The translations under genes and the position numbers were made by a program. This document shows, one piece after another, positions 1 through 14,500 of a DNA stretch of 64,000 nt. Each line of letters opens with the position of its first letter. The first letter of the stretch is position 1. Under the pieces are notes generated by a model. The model had not been told where the DNA came from, ran no database searches, and worked only from the letters and a program-made list of their open reading frames with translations. The DNA lies in NCBI GenBank assembly GCA_025266875.1, contig JALLLT010000045.1, positions 282,593-346,592 of the forward strand, given 5' to 3'. Origin of the DNA: Fennellomyces sp. T-0311. Its lineage: Eukaryota > Mucoromycota > Mucoromycetes > Mucorales > Lichtheimiaceae.

Positions 1-568
1 GTGTGTGAACAGAATGTAGTCGCCCTCGCGCACCGAGTTGATGCAGACGTAGTATTCGGTGTTGGCTGGATGGGGCGTGAAGGGTTCGACGAGGAAGGTC
101 TTGAGCTTGCCACTGGTCCGCTCGATCTGATAATCACGTAAACGGTATTTGTCAGTTCAATTCGCACTCCCGAGATATACCGAATCCCCGCCGTTTACCA
201 ACAACTGCATTTACCTGAATGTCTTTGCCAGCGCGCTCCTCGATCCATCGTCGTGCCTCGGCCCAGTCCTTGTTGAGCGTCAGCAAACCGTGCTTGCCAC
301 GGCGCTTGATCAGCTGGTCGGGCTTGGCCACGAGCTTGTCGGTGAGCAACCACGGGTGGGTCTGTTCGAGCAGGTCGAGCTGCTGCTTGAGTGTGCTATC
401 GAAGGAGGCCGAGTTGAGCAATGATGTGTCCACCTGGATCTGCGCCAGCTTGGTTGCAGCGGGAGCAAACAGCGAAGGAGAGTCCTGCTGCGAGACTAAT
501 GGAGCACGGAGCAAGTGATGTGCGAGCAGCAGTTTGCCGTCATATTCCCGGATGGCCTTGGCAGACAT
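1..568 (-). CDS. ATP-citrate synthase (ATP-citrate lyase), N-terminal part, cut by window edge
   Basis: ATP-citrate lyase makes cytosolic acetyl-CoA and oxaloacetate from citrate, CoA and ATP for lipid synthesis. The protein starts MSAKAIREYDGKLLLAHHLL. Around residues 68-95 it reads TDKLVAKPDQLIKRRGKHGL, the ATP-grasp start typical of the family. Exon 1 is 568..215 (phase 0). An 88-nt intron at 127..214 (donor GTAAATG, acceptor TATCAG) leads to exon 2 at 126..1, which continues IERTSGKLKTFLVEPFTPH and then a YYVCINSVREGDYILF segment, matching the family without a gap. Without splicing the frame stops soon after the donor, which supports the intron. The start is the first ATG and agrees with family N termini. 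The C-terminal bulk lies outside the window. Confidence 0.93.
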
Positions 569-989
569 GGTGTGTGTGTGCGATGGAAAGGAAAGGGATA
601 AAAAATAAAAAAAACAGGTTATTCTTGTTTGCTTGATGCACGCGTCTTTTATATGCTTTTTTTTTTGTTGGGATCGATGGGCTGTCTGGCCATCCGGTGA
701 ATAAGCTTACTTTGACAAGATGGTTCCAACTTCGGCTGTGACTGTCTGATGGCCTGCCATTTATGGCGACCTGCCGAGGGGTGCACCTCAATTTGGGCAT
801 GCCTGCCTCGGCCTGCTGTTAGTCCCCAACCGGACCACTTTCCACGCCGTTTGGGGTCCCAACGGCATTTTTTGGGTCTGCTAGACAATGCTGCCAAAGA
901 CCAGCCCTATTGCGCTTATGTAAGGCGCAACTGCTGGACATATGCGTCCGCCAGATGAAACATTGCAACTTGCTGACGGATCGCGAATA
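569..989. other. intergenic, upstream region of the ATP-citrate lyase gene
   Basis: No coding exon is supported here. A pyrimidine/A-rich tract (about 590-670) lies directly upstream of the lyase start and is probably its promoter and 5' leader. Short open frames have no recognisable content. Confidence 0.5.
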
Positions 990-2060
990 GTGTGAGAGCA
1001 CGGAAATCCATTTGTGAGAGTATAAGCAGAAATAATCCACACAAAGAAATATATATCGCATATTTTGGGGGGTTTATCTTGCTTCCACAAGGGGGTCCTT
1101 GATAGCCGGATCCCAACCTTCGATATGTCAAATTCAGAACTTTTTAGCTTGTATTCGTGTTACCCGCCTATTGATCGATACGATACGATAAAATGAGACC
1201 GCCCATGTACCAGAAAACACGACCGTGCCTCTGTTTTGTACGTCGAGTAGACCTATCACCCCATTGACGCGAACCCCTCCTCCTTTTTTTATTAGCTCAC
1301 TATCGCAGGGGTTGCGTCGTTTCACTGCACGGTGCGCAACCGCAAGTCCGCCGTTTCTAAGAATCCGTTTCTCATCATGACCTGATTCATCCGATCGCGC
1401 CTCTGCGGCTACTGCTCGATTTGTTGCGCGTACGTCTGCTGTTATTCAGGGCGCGGAGAAAACCGAAAAGAAGGCTCCTGCGATATGTGCCAGATGTGCA
1501 TGAAACAGGTCATTGCAAGATACAGGTGCATATACGACACTTGAAGCAAATACCAGGTGTCCGGGAGATATATCCCTATGTCGTGACGCCGGCACATGCC
1601 GCTCTTTGGTGCTACGCCATTGGTATGCCGGTTGCTACGACGAAGCACATCATGGAGCACTTTTCGTTACCACCGCAACGGTTTTCAAAAATCATTCGAC
1701 AACGGGTATACTAGTATAGTTTGACAAGCAACACGTCATTGGCCACAGTCATGATCAAAACTAAAGTCATATGAAATGATGCCATTTTATAACACACTGT
1801 GTTTCCGTTTTAACCGTTGGGGCGTCAAATTGTCGTATACGGTTTAATCTCATTGAGTCAGCGTGGGTGCTATTGGTTGGCATGGGAACTGTTGTCATAA
1901 GCGCAGTATTTTTTTTTTAATTTAGGATCACAAATGCTTTTGACTGTCACTGCATAATTTCTATTTCATTTTTGGTGTAAGTGCGACATTGCGCATGAAA
2001 TAAGTTTATTAACATCGGACCGATCAAGAATTCTTTCCATCGCGAACAAAGAAAAATTAT
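990..2060 (-). pseudogene. decayed paralogue of the C2H2 zinc-finger gene at 3774-5107, with its 3' flank
   Basis: This stretch aligns colinearly, with many substitutions and small indels, to about 3405-4550. Direct matches in order: the 3' flank (990-1150 against 3405-3590, both containing CCGGATCCCAAC and ending at GCTTGT); the C-terminal codons (1313-1365 against 3783-3833, both with GCGTCGTT and CAAGTCCGCC); the finger-3 region (1490-1550 against 4000-4055); the block at 1600-1675 against 4095-4165; the intron neighbourhood and exon-1 tail (1800-1900 against 4335-4425, both with TTGAGTCA and TTGGCATGGG); and the finger-2 region (1970-2030 against 4485-4545). The stop codon is lost, the reading frame is broken, and the zinc-binding Cys/His residues do not survive in any one frame. 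The upstream limit is unclear because similarity fades after about 2060. It is best read as a dead tandem duplicate. Confidence 0.7.
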
Positions 2061-3404
2061 GCACGTACCAATAGCGCCATATATCTACACACCATGAAGC
2101 TACTTTTTACTGCCGATTATACTTTTCTGTCGGGAAAAAGTCTTGTGGGCTCCATGATGTATTGTTCAAAGTAAAATACTTTTTATGGAGAAGCCCTCTC
2201 GATTATCATAGAGTTCGCTCGCGTATACAACTGATCGCTCATATCCGGAAACCCATTTTTTCCCACACCAGTCTCTACACTGCCTAATTAAGGAGAACTG
2301 TTCGATACTTTGAGTATACCCCCCCCACACACACACACACAATTTCCGAGCCTCCGGTTCCACTTTCAACCTTGTTATTGCCGTGATCGAGATAGCCATG
2401 CGTATGCATATAAAAAGCGTATTTTGCACATACATATGCTTGAGCACATTATATAAGCACCCACGGAATGACTTACAATTATGCTTGCATCACAAAAGCA
2501 CTAGACAATATCTATGAATCTTTAATTCAGCTAACTTTACTCATGTTAGATAGAAACTGCGAGGACATATAAGATGGCGAAACGATACGTAATATCAAAA
2601 ATAGATTTTTAGCTACAAGGTGTCTTATATGGATCAACGGTAAAAAAAAGTATTGTGTTGAAAGGAGAATCGACGAGATAAATGTACCATAGGACTTAAT
2701 GCGCGATCATAGTTACGCTCTCGGTCAAAATGTACATTTGTGGGTAGCAATGTGAATGAGCATAAAACATTATCTCTCGGCCTAATACTTTGGAAGTTCA
2801 AGGTCTTGTTCAGTTTGTAAAGTTCGTTCTTGATAAATGCAGCAAGTCGATGATTCAAAGATGATTGATGGGAAGGTGGTTAAATCCACCCGCTATTTTA
2901 TCTCGCCATAACAGGTCGCGCACACACTCGCTCAATCTCGTAATATGCATCCACAACATAATTCGGTCAGGATGCTGTTTCGTGGCTAGAAAGCCATACT
3001 CAACTTCATACTTCGTCAGAGGCAAATCAAGCTCACTTTTGTTTAGGCGAACAGATATATCGACAGTCCTGTATTATCGATGATTTCTAAAATGCTAAAC
3101 CTCAAACCTGTGGAGTTAGAAGCAATCCTAAGCAACGGCGAAGGAAAGACACTTGTAAAAAAAAAAACTGAAAAGTACAGCTGTTGTTATCAATGCAACA
3201 TCGGGGATGTGAGTCTCACAGCCATCTTCCACCAATAAAGCATGTTGTTTCATTTAGGCCAAAGACTCAGTAGCAAGATACCTTTGTATGTATATTATTA
3301 CTTTTATTGCTGTTGGCGCGCCATATTAAGATTATGTAAGGCTGATAATATATGTATATAGAAAGGTGGGGAGGATGAACATAAAAGTTACTTATGGGTC
3401 GTGG
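2061..3404. other. intergenic, AT-rich; possible further remnants of the zinc-finger relic
   Basis: No supported gene. Contents are a short (CA)n run near 2325-2340 and a poly-A tract near 3158. The left part would correspond to the 5' half of the decayed paralogue but is too diverged to align by eye. Confidence 0.4.
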
Positions 3405-3600
3405 ATGTGTGAGAGCATATAAGCCCTTGTGAGAGAGCATAAGAAAAAAATCTACACAAAGAAATAATGTATGTATATGAAAATGTATGTATAAGGGACT
3501 TTCTTGGGAGGTGATCGTTTACCCGCAAAGGGGCTAGAGATAACCGGATCCCAACTTTGGAGGAGTCAAGTTCAAGTACTTTTGCTTGTGTGGGCATCAA
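3405..3600 (-). repeat. conserved 3' flank of the zinc-finger gene, duplicated at 990-1155
   Basis: Segments such as CTACACAAAGAAATA and CCGGATCCCAAC, and the closing GCTTGT, are shared with 990-1155. The two copies lie in the same order relative to the zinc-finger coding sequence and its relic, so the duplication included downstream untranslated sequence. Whether it is transcribed cannot be told. Confidence 0.6.
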
Positions 3601-3773
3601 AGCGGCGTAGAAAAAGAGAAAGGTATAGAGAATATGTAAAAAGTAGAAAGAGAAATAGAGAGGTAATAGAGCGAGATAGTCAAGGAGATGTGCGGTAAGA
3701 TGTATACATAAAGAGAGGCCTTCTGGGCAGTGGAAAGAGAAATAGAGAGCCCTCCTTTTTCTTCTGATACCCT

Positions 3774-5107
3774 CTACAGGGATGCGTCGTTCCATTGGAC
3801 GGTAGGCATGCCCAAGTCCGCCATGCCAAGGAATGCCTCGTCCATGGGCTGCTGCATCAAATCGTGCTTTTGTTGTTGCTGCTGTTGCTGTTGGAGCTGG
3901 CGTTTGCGTCGGTCTTCGTGACGTTGATGCGTCTTCATATGTTGCGAAAGATTGTCCGAACGTGAAAAGGTCTTGTGGCAGTTGGGGAATGTGCAAGAAA
4001 ATGGCCGCTCCAGTGTATGGATGCGCATATGACGCTTGAGATGCTCCAGGCGTTTGAAGCGTCGCTGGCATTGGGGTATGGGGCAGACATGAGACTTGTG
4101 CTGCGCAATGGGTGTGGCTGCGGTTATGGGATACGAGGCACGTCGTGGAGCATTTGTCATCAGGTTGGTTGGGAACGTCGTGGTGGGCCAAGTGTTGTTG
4201 TTGGGAAGCAAAAAGTAATCGTCAGACAAAAACTGCTCTTGTTGCGGCAACGTGGTGGTTGGCATGGTCATGTTATTGGGTACATAATCAAACTATATTT
4301 TTGTTGTGAGCAATAAAAGTCGATTCGTTTCTGTAGTGTGTTTACCTGTTGCGGTCGCTGCTCGTACACCGGATAATCAAATTGAGTCAACAGGGTGCTG
4401 CTTGGCATGGGCACTGCTGTCATTGGAATATTTGATTTGGGACGTGAAGGCGATCGACGCTGTTGCTGCTGCATCATGTTCTTTTTGGTATGTGTGCGGC
4501 AATGAGCATGAAAGTTATCAGATCGACTGAAACTTTTTCCGCAACCGGGGAAATGGCACACGTGAGGACGTTCGCCAGTGTGAACCAACATGTGTCGCTT
4601 GAGATGCTCGTAGCGCTTGAAGCTCCAGCCACAGTAGGCATATTTGCACACATGCTTGTGCTGAACATTGGGTGCATCCGATGACCGTTGCTGCTTTGGC
4701 TTGGCGGAAGGCAGTGGTGGTGAAACCATAAATTGTTGCTGCGGAGGCTGATCCATCATGCCTTCGGTGGTGAATGGAGCGTCGAAGCACTGCTGGCTGG
4801 CGTAACCAAATGGGCCGACATCCACAGAGTACTTGCGGATAGGATCATACAAGACTGACATTGGAGAAACGGCAGCGGGTGTCAAAGGTGTTGTTGACTG
4901 GCTTTCGGAATACAGCATCATTGACGATGTTGACGACAGACTCGCGCTGCTGATGGGAGAAGCATACATGCTTTGCTGGAGCTCGGGTGATAGCATGGGT
5001 GATGTGGAGGACTCGGATGATGTCCCGGTGGAATAACTGGTATTTTCCATTTGGAGCATTTTTCTGGTCGAGAGACTTTTTGTGTTTTGAAGGTCAAAAG
5101 TAGTCAA
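3774..5107 (-). CDS. C2H2 transcription factor with two pairs of zinc fingers
   Basis: Probable nuclear DNA-binding regulator. Exon 1 is 5107..4346 (254 codons, phase 0); a 53-nt intron (4293..4345, GTAAAC...ATATAG) leads to exon 2 at 4292..3774, giving 426 aa. Residues 1-150 are Ser/Thr/Pro/Gln-rich and activation-domain-like. Finger 1 (C154-H176) and finger 2 (C184-H206) form one pair; fingers 3 (C324-H346) and 4 (C354-H376) form a second. Both pairs share FKRxEHLKRHM and KxFSRSDN, so the pairs probably arose by internal duplication. A poly-Gln run follows finger 4 (about 387-395). The finger style resembles fungal Msn2/Ste12-type C2H2 proteins, but the target genes cannot be inferred. A dead paralogue lies directly downstream (990-2060). 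Confidence 0.88.
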
Positions 5108-7204
5108 GTAAAAGAGGTCAAGAAAGGCTTTTACCCTTTAGAAAAGGAAAAAAGTTCAAGTGGCTTTCTATATACTTTGTTGCGAGTGCTTTATATATAT
5201 ATTTATAGATGGAAGCCTTGAGGGCCTGAAGGGAAAAAAAGGGAAAAGAGATGGCTGGTGCTAAAAGAGCGAAAAGGATTTAATGGGGATCTACAAAAAA
5301 AGACGTGCTCGAGCTTTTCAAAGCATCTTTTCATTCAGGGATGGGCGTAAATAGTAGGCCTAAACCTAGAGAAGCTCCACCTTGGCATCTGTTTCTTCGA
5401 ATGCGTGGTCAACTGTGCAACACTTGTTATTGTGCGAGCGTGTACGTGTGTGTGCAGCATGTTCTAAAGCCCCTTGCTGGGATATAAAGAGAAGGGAGTT
5501 CCCTTTTTCAATTGGGATCGCAATATGCTGCTTTACATTTCTCTTTGAGGAACATAGGAGCGACTGTCTCCAAGGGACAATTGTAGCTAAGCAATATACT
5601 CGATTATAGAACAGCGATCGTACATCGCTGGCTATAAAGTAAGATTCATTGTTGGAAGAGCACATCTGTTTCCCGATCACTGGGTTACTTTTTGATTTTC
5701 CCCTTGATTTTCATCACCAGCAATAAGTGAATAAAAAGCGCTGCTTTTTTTTTGGACATTTTGTTCTCCTTAAGCGCGAGTTGAGTATTTCGCTCATACA
5801 AGTTGCTACTGTCAATATCACACGCTTTACTCCCTGTTATCCTCCTTTATCGTCCAGAAGCGTCCATCTCCCCTTCACTCCCCCTTCCTTTACTGCCGGC
5901 TCACTCTATGAAGTTCCTTCCCTGTTGCAGCTTATGCAAACTGTCGAAAGAGGTGCAATCTCCGTATATTCGGTGGACTCTCGTGTATATGGGATAAAAG
6001 ATGAACTTTGTTACCCACAACCATAGTAAAAGTTCTTTGTTCTTCTTTTTTAGAGTGTACCTATTGATGGTGTCATTATAATAAAAGGAGAAAGCTTATG
6101 GATTCGCTTAAAGAGAGGGAGATGAACTACACTCATTTTGACCACGGGTAAAGCTGTTGTCCAATATTTTCGGCTGGTCTCCCTTTCTACAGCACTAGGT
6201 TTAATGGGTTGTGCACGTTTATTAAATCTCGCTTGCATTATGTGATGTTTTCTCGCAAAAGCATGCGTCGGGGCTTGCTTTTGGCTTCTCCTACCGTGCC
6301 TATTGCTCCCTCGACGTGAAGTGTGTATAGTCATCATGTAGCTGACGATCACGATAGGATGAGGAGAAAAAAAGAAAATGTGCACAGAGATAGAGAATAT
6401 AGTATCCGGTACTAGACACTGTATTTGGTAACGTTATGCAGAAGTAAAAAAAAGCCCTCCTACCAAAAAAAACAGGGTCCTAGCTCGAAACGATAATAAC
6501 TTGAACACATCTTTTTCGATGGCTTTTGGAGGAGTCTGTGTCTGTATGTGTGGGGGCTTCTTCCGATATGGCAGCTACCAAGTATGGAATGCTTCCGAAC
6601 GTCCCCCCGATAATAGGCCTGTGGCACGGATCATGTCATCTCCTTTCAAAATTTGGTATATACATCGTGTAACTGCTCAAGGCTCCTCTTTTGTGAACAG
6701 GGTCCAACTCAAAGGAGGTTTTTTTTCGGAAATAAAGTTTTTTTTTAAAAAAAAAACCTCGAGATGTACTAACAACCCTACGCTAACTTTTGCACGAGGA
6801 TACGGGGGGTTGACTTATTCTTTATCGGTCAGTGTTACCGAAGCATTTCACATTAGTCAAGGCCTGTAATAATGGTATATTTTTATTCTATGGAGGGGAC
6901 CTTTTGTTCCGTGGAATCGTGAATGCAACTTTTTTGCGTGCGAACCTACTCGAATTAAAAAAAAATTGCTCGAGACGGAGGTGGCAAGTTCAAACGACAG
7001 CTGGAATCCCGCTTTCCATACGGCCGCTTTCTTTGCTGCAGGTTTTATGAGAACATGTCACTTGTTAACCGAAGAGCTCCCTGCAGAAGACATCGATGAA
7101 AGTAATTCCCCTTTTCTGCAACGCGATGATTAGTATACGTTGTTATATGCCATGAGTCCGGGCCTGTTCTCCGTGATTTTTTTATATATGTGCAAGGGTT
7201 CAAA
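5108..7204. other. intergenic between the zinc-finger gene start and the FAAP100-like gene end
   Basis: No supported gene in about 2.1 kb. It should contain the promoter of the zinc-finger gene, which reads leftwards, and the 3' region of the gene to the right. Short open frames here have no family features. Confidence 0.45.
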
Positions 7205-10200
7205 TCAAGCAATCGATACTGGCCCTATGTTTATTTGGCTGTACAACATGCGTCGCTCATCAATTACTACTCCCAACAATCTCCAAAACTCGTCTTTGGA
7301 GCCGGTCCGCAATTGGTCTTCAAGCTTGCTGGCTAATTTGACCAACCCTTTTCTGCATTTGTTATAGTCGATCCCGTGCCGCTGTTGATCTGATCCTGCT
7401 TGATAAGAGAAAGTGAGCGGGAGAAGGGGGGGGAGCTTGACGCCGAAACTTTATTGTTGCGATGGTTACCTTCCACTATCTCAAATAGGTATTGGAGACG
7501 TGCCAATAAAGCCGCTTCAACTTTTAAGTGTAGCACGGGATGAGCGCACTGCAGCGTCAACGTGGCCGATATCATTTCACTTGACGACGACTTTAAATCT
7601 GCAAGGCTCTTTGTGAGATAATGTGCATCATCAGGCCCTTAATTACGCATCGTTTCGAACTTACCTTTTGATAAGCTAACAATAACAGGGCTCTCAGGAT
7701 AGCCAGCCAATGCGAAAACCGCCCGTTCTTGATCTTGCATGATTTGCTGCATTTCTTCCCTACCCACCGTAGCTTTAATCACTCTGCTCTCTTCTTTTCT
7801 ATTCAGACAACTCACTGCGTCCGCCCTTCCTTGAGAAAAGTGGCTATGATTCGACCATACGTCTCATCAGCTGTCGTTTCGGGCTTGACAAGGACTTGCA
7901 ATTTCAACTCCGTTTCCTCAAGATGCCAAAGACATTGATCCGATTTCTGGGATTAACGGACAGTGAGAAAGCCCGGTTCATCATTGAAGCTTATCACAAA
8001 CCTCGAGGCGAGCCAGTGGATATCTGTTGGTGTTGTCCAGTAACCTCCGACGATTGTACTCCCCCAACAGTTGTGCTGTTGTTTCCTGAATCCCATCTTT
8101 TTCCAGTAATTTCAGCACAAAACCGGCGCATGGGGTGATAAAGTGCAGATCATCCAGCGTTGCGTCTGATAGGTGGAACATGAACGGTGTGGCTATTTTT
8201 ATCACCCGGGTTAGAAAATGATTACATATTCTGCCGGATGAGGGGGTTAAACTTTACCTTCTGTGAGATCCAGCGTGGTGCCTGATGGAACATTGAGATC
8301 GACACATGTTGACACATGGAGATTCACGTGGATAGGTAAGCATAATCGTTCGATATCTACGGGTATGTCGCGTTCCCTGTCGATCCGCGTGAGTATCATG
8401 TATAAAAAAAAAGATGATCTGTCAGCAAGAATGGGAGGTACCATATATAGTCATCGGTGAGTCCGACCAATGGCATAAGGAGCGTCAATCCATCCACAGA
8501 ATCCGACGCTTTGCTTTCGCTGCTTATCTTTTCCTGCAGCAATGTGCGCTTGTTTGATAATTCTGCATGCACTTTTGACTATGCGTTAGATCCTTAGCAG
8601 ATTCAATAGAGCGCCGGATATGACGTACAATACCACTTGTCCCAATCCAGATCGATGGATGTATGCACACGTATTCGCAACGCACAGCTTGCTCCTCCAG
8701 CAAGATATCGACTAGAAGGTGGGATCACCAAAGGCTGTATATCGCACTGGAACGGTGATTGCTCTCCTTCCTGTAACTTTTTCTTTTGCGACTTGATCCT
8801 TTGCAGAGCATAGATTGTCCGATTTACAGATGTCAGTCTGGAGTTCAGTTTCTACAACGTCATTAGTTTGTTTTTGCTGAGAACACTGTACATATCGCAT
8901 ACCTCAGTATAAGCATCAATTTCCTTCCTTTGATTCTCTTGTTGCTCCAGTTCTTCAAGCACGTCTTGGATAGCCCGCTCCACGTCTTCAGGACTCTGGT
9001 TCACATTGCGCTTCGACTTTCTAGATATTTCAAACTTAGAAAAAAACACTTCACCCCGTGCCATGCTAATACTACCTTAGGTTTGTACGGGCTGTAACAA
9101 GAGTATAGTCCTTTTGGATTAACTCTAGAACAAACTCATCGCTGGTCTTCTTTGAGTATATCTGTTTGACTTGATCCAGCAAGTCAAGGCACCCGATCTG
9201 GAGGGAAAAATCTGAAATGGCGCCGGACAAGAACTCGATAAAGTATAATTGCCCTCTTTCCTTTAGGCTCGTGAGCAGCGCTTCATTCTAAGAACGAATT
9301 AGTTATAAGCATTGCAAGCGCTATCCACCTTACATTTTTTATTACTGCAGAAGCAAGCACAGGTCCAGGCACGTAGAACTCATGCCGTGAAATTTTTTGG
9401 TCCGATACAGTGAGCAATTGAACTGTGCCTTCCTGGCTATATTAAATACGCGCTAAGTACATCATCTCACACTTGTCATTGCCGCGCAGCTTATGTATAC
9501 CCTAGCACAACCATGGCATTTAATTGCATACTTGACCGGAGACGTAGGAAATGAATGGCGATAGGTTGCTCATACTAACACAATAGATTAGTTAGTTTAG
9601 TCGCTATTGATTCGGTCGCTATGTAGTGTTCATCTATATACCACAAGCTCTGTAATAAGTGTGTCCTTGGAGGAAGCACCAGTTCGACAATATATAGCAC
9701 CGGACTTTGTGCCGTACAACAAGCTTCTCTTTCTAAACGCAAGGTAAATCGCGCTGTTAACCAACCTCTTGTATGTTCTCACCTTGGCAACCACAACAAG
9801 TTGCATAGTTCTGGATCCAAATCCTCGGCACTGACTATTGAACAGATTATTGAGCCGTGTCTACTATACAAGTATGAAGGATACTTACGCTCGGCAAGGA
9901 GACAAATTTGATCTAGGTGTTGCAATGGAATCGGCCACATTGTTACGGAGCGAGTCGACAAGTTGTAGGATAGAATGGATGATTTGGACAAGCCGATAAA
10001 CCCTTCTGTAGATGGTTGGATTTGGATCAAGTCACTCTATAATTTTACCAGTTACTCTTCCTGTCAAACTGTGCTTTCTTGTATTACATTTTGAAGTATT
10101 TCCTCGCATGAACTCGTTTCCGTCTTTTGACGCTTTGCTGCTAATCTAAAACCACTCAGCTTTTACGTTGCTTACGCTGCTGTTGAACTAACTTTTGATA

Positions 10201-10571
10201 TTGGCAACTTATGCGAATGAGCCAAACGCCGCCATTCTGGCTAAGCGCCAGAACTGCTGCACACGTGTCTTCTTCGGGTTGAATCTCGACAAGCTGAATC
10301 GCAGGACACGATAGTTGCCAACTCGCTTGCTGTATACATGATTGTCAGTATACATGTAGTCATTGCTTGCACAGATCTCTCAAGATAGACCAACCTCCTG
10401 GCTCGTGCCTTCCGTGTCTGATTGAGCCCACAAGCCGACAATGGCGCCTGTGTCGCTGGCGACAAGCGTTTTCGTGACCTTGTGGAGGCAGGAGATAACC
10501 TTGGTGCAAGTGATTATGCCCTTGGCGGGTAAATGTTGCTCGCGTAAAACCTCAGTGTCGATCGATTGCAT
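7205..10571 (-). CDS. FAAP100-like (Fanconi anaemia core complex) beta-propeller/coiled-coil protein
   Basis: A gene of about 19 small exons encoding roughly 820-840 aa, against 881 in human FAAP100. Readable exons include MQSIDTEVLREQHLPAKG (start 10571; an in-frame ATG at 10616 is possible), a propeller strand AALVLSQNGGVWLIRI-like segment, LLYGTKSGAIYCRTG, YEQPIAIHFLRLR, QEGTVQLLTVSDQ and HEFYVPGPVLASAV. Next come a coiled-coil segment rich in EELEQQENQRKEIDAYTEK and a C-terminal helix ending MLYSQINIGPVSIA. Known FAAP100 proteins have the same order: propeller, a LPGPVL block, a coiled coil with LNEAM, then beta-rich and helical C-terminal parts. Last exons: 7816 end, 7783..7665, 7598..7470, 7395..7205. 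In the Fanconi pathway FAAP100 pairs with FANCB and FANCL in the ubiquitin ligase that marks FANCD2 during crosslink repair. The assignment rests on remembered family patterns and needs a profile search. FANCB is the nearest alternative. Confidence 0.6.
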
Positions 10572-10730
10572 CGCGCATAAGGGACAGAGGAAAGAACGGG
10601 AGTAAAAAAAGGCCAAGAGCCGATACGCATGAGAGACGACGTTGGTTATTCATACAAAAAAATCTGCCAATTGTTTTTTTTACTGGTGCTGCTGCACGTT
10701 TCAAAGAGAATACAAAGTGGGATAACCTAT

Positions 10731-13504
<2,774 letters not shown>

Positions 13505-14500
13505 GTCGATTCAATAATGTGAGTAGGAAAAAAAAAAAGAAATGACCGTTAAGAAGAAAAGGTCTCGAGGGGCTATGGTCTTTCTGACACGCAAGGATGT
13601 ACCTGCGGGTTCGGTTTCAAATTGTAACTCAGTCAGCCCAAGCGGCCGTGGCGTTGATACGCCCGTTGAACGAGGCAGGCCTTGGGCCAACAATAGCGTG
13701 GCTGTTCCCAACCTGCCCCACAATATATTTCTGCCACGGTAACCACTTTCCGTTGTGTTTTATCAGCCTATATTAATTTGTTGTGGTTTTAGATTCATAC
13801 TCGCCTGGATACAAATCCCTTGGCTTTTGGTGATTCGGTGCTTACTGTACGTACATACCTCCATCCGTTTTGGATATACTTAGCATATATTTACTAGCGC
13901 AAGATATAATTCATACTGGAAATTCCGAAAACTTATTATAGATTCATAAAATATCTTACCTGTCTCGATCTACTGATCTGTTCTGCTAGCTTGTGTTACC
14001 ATACATCGAATCAACAACACCAGCACGCATGGCAACAGTTCTACACAACACAGTGTGTACGCTAAAATTTTAGCAATGATAAGGTCAGGAAATAAAAGAT
14101 AGATTACCCCGTTCAAGGGCTCGCATCTACATTGTTGGCAAAAGTTCACCATGACATGGCAATGTTTTCGACGGCACCAACACCGTCACTGATGCTATGG
14201 TAACATACAGCAACATTTATGTAATAAACAACCATAAATACGTTCCAATACTGTGATTTTTTTAGCCCGCTTATATGCATTTATCTCTGTCTATTAGGCA
14301 AATAGCTCAATAAACTAGATCGACCCGATCAACACACCAGTGTATTCAAATTCGGGGATCACCAATTATTTAAATGCTCAAGACAAGTACGGCGTTTACC
14401 ACTGGCAAATTTATTTATACGACAATAGTTTTAGGCTGGACGATTATCCCTTTTTCGAATTTTCCAACTTAAATACTGAATTTTCTGAGTGTGCGATAGT
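13505..14500. other. intergenic upstream of the V-ATPase gene
   Basis: It holds the presumed VMA1 promoter and 5' leader (A-rich at about 13530-13545). Beyond that the sequence is AT-rich, with no supported gene or RNA. Confidence 0.45.

Noticed and set aside
2318..2342. (CA)n microsatellite as a special feature
   Set aside because: Too short to be notable.
3388..4191. 267-aa minus-strand open frame overlapping the zinc-finger gene
   Set aside because: It is a shadow frame of the C2H2 coding exon: it lacks family features, while the overlapping frame encodes two perfect zinc fingers.
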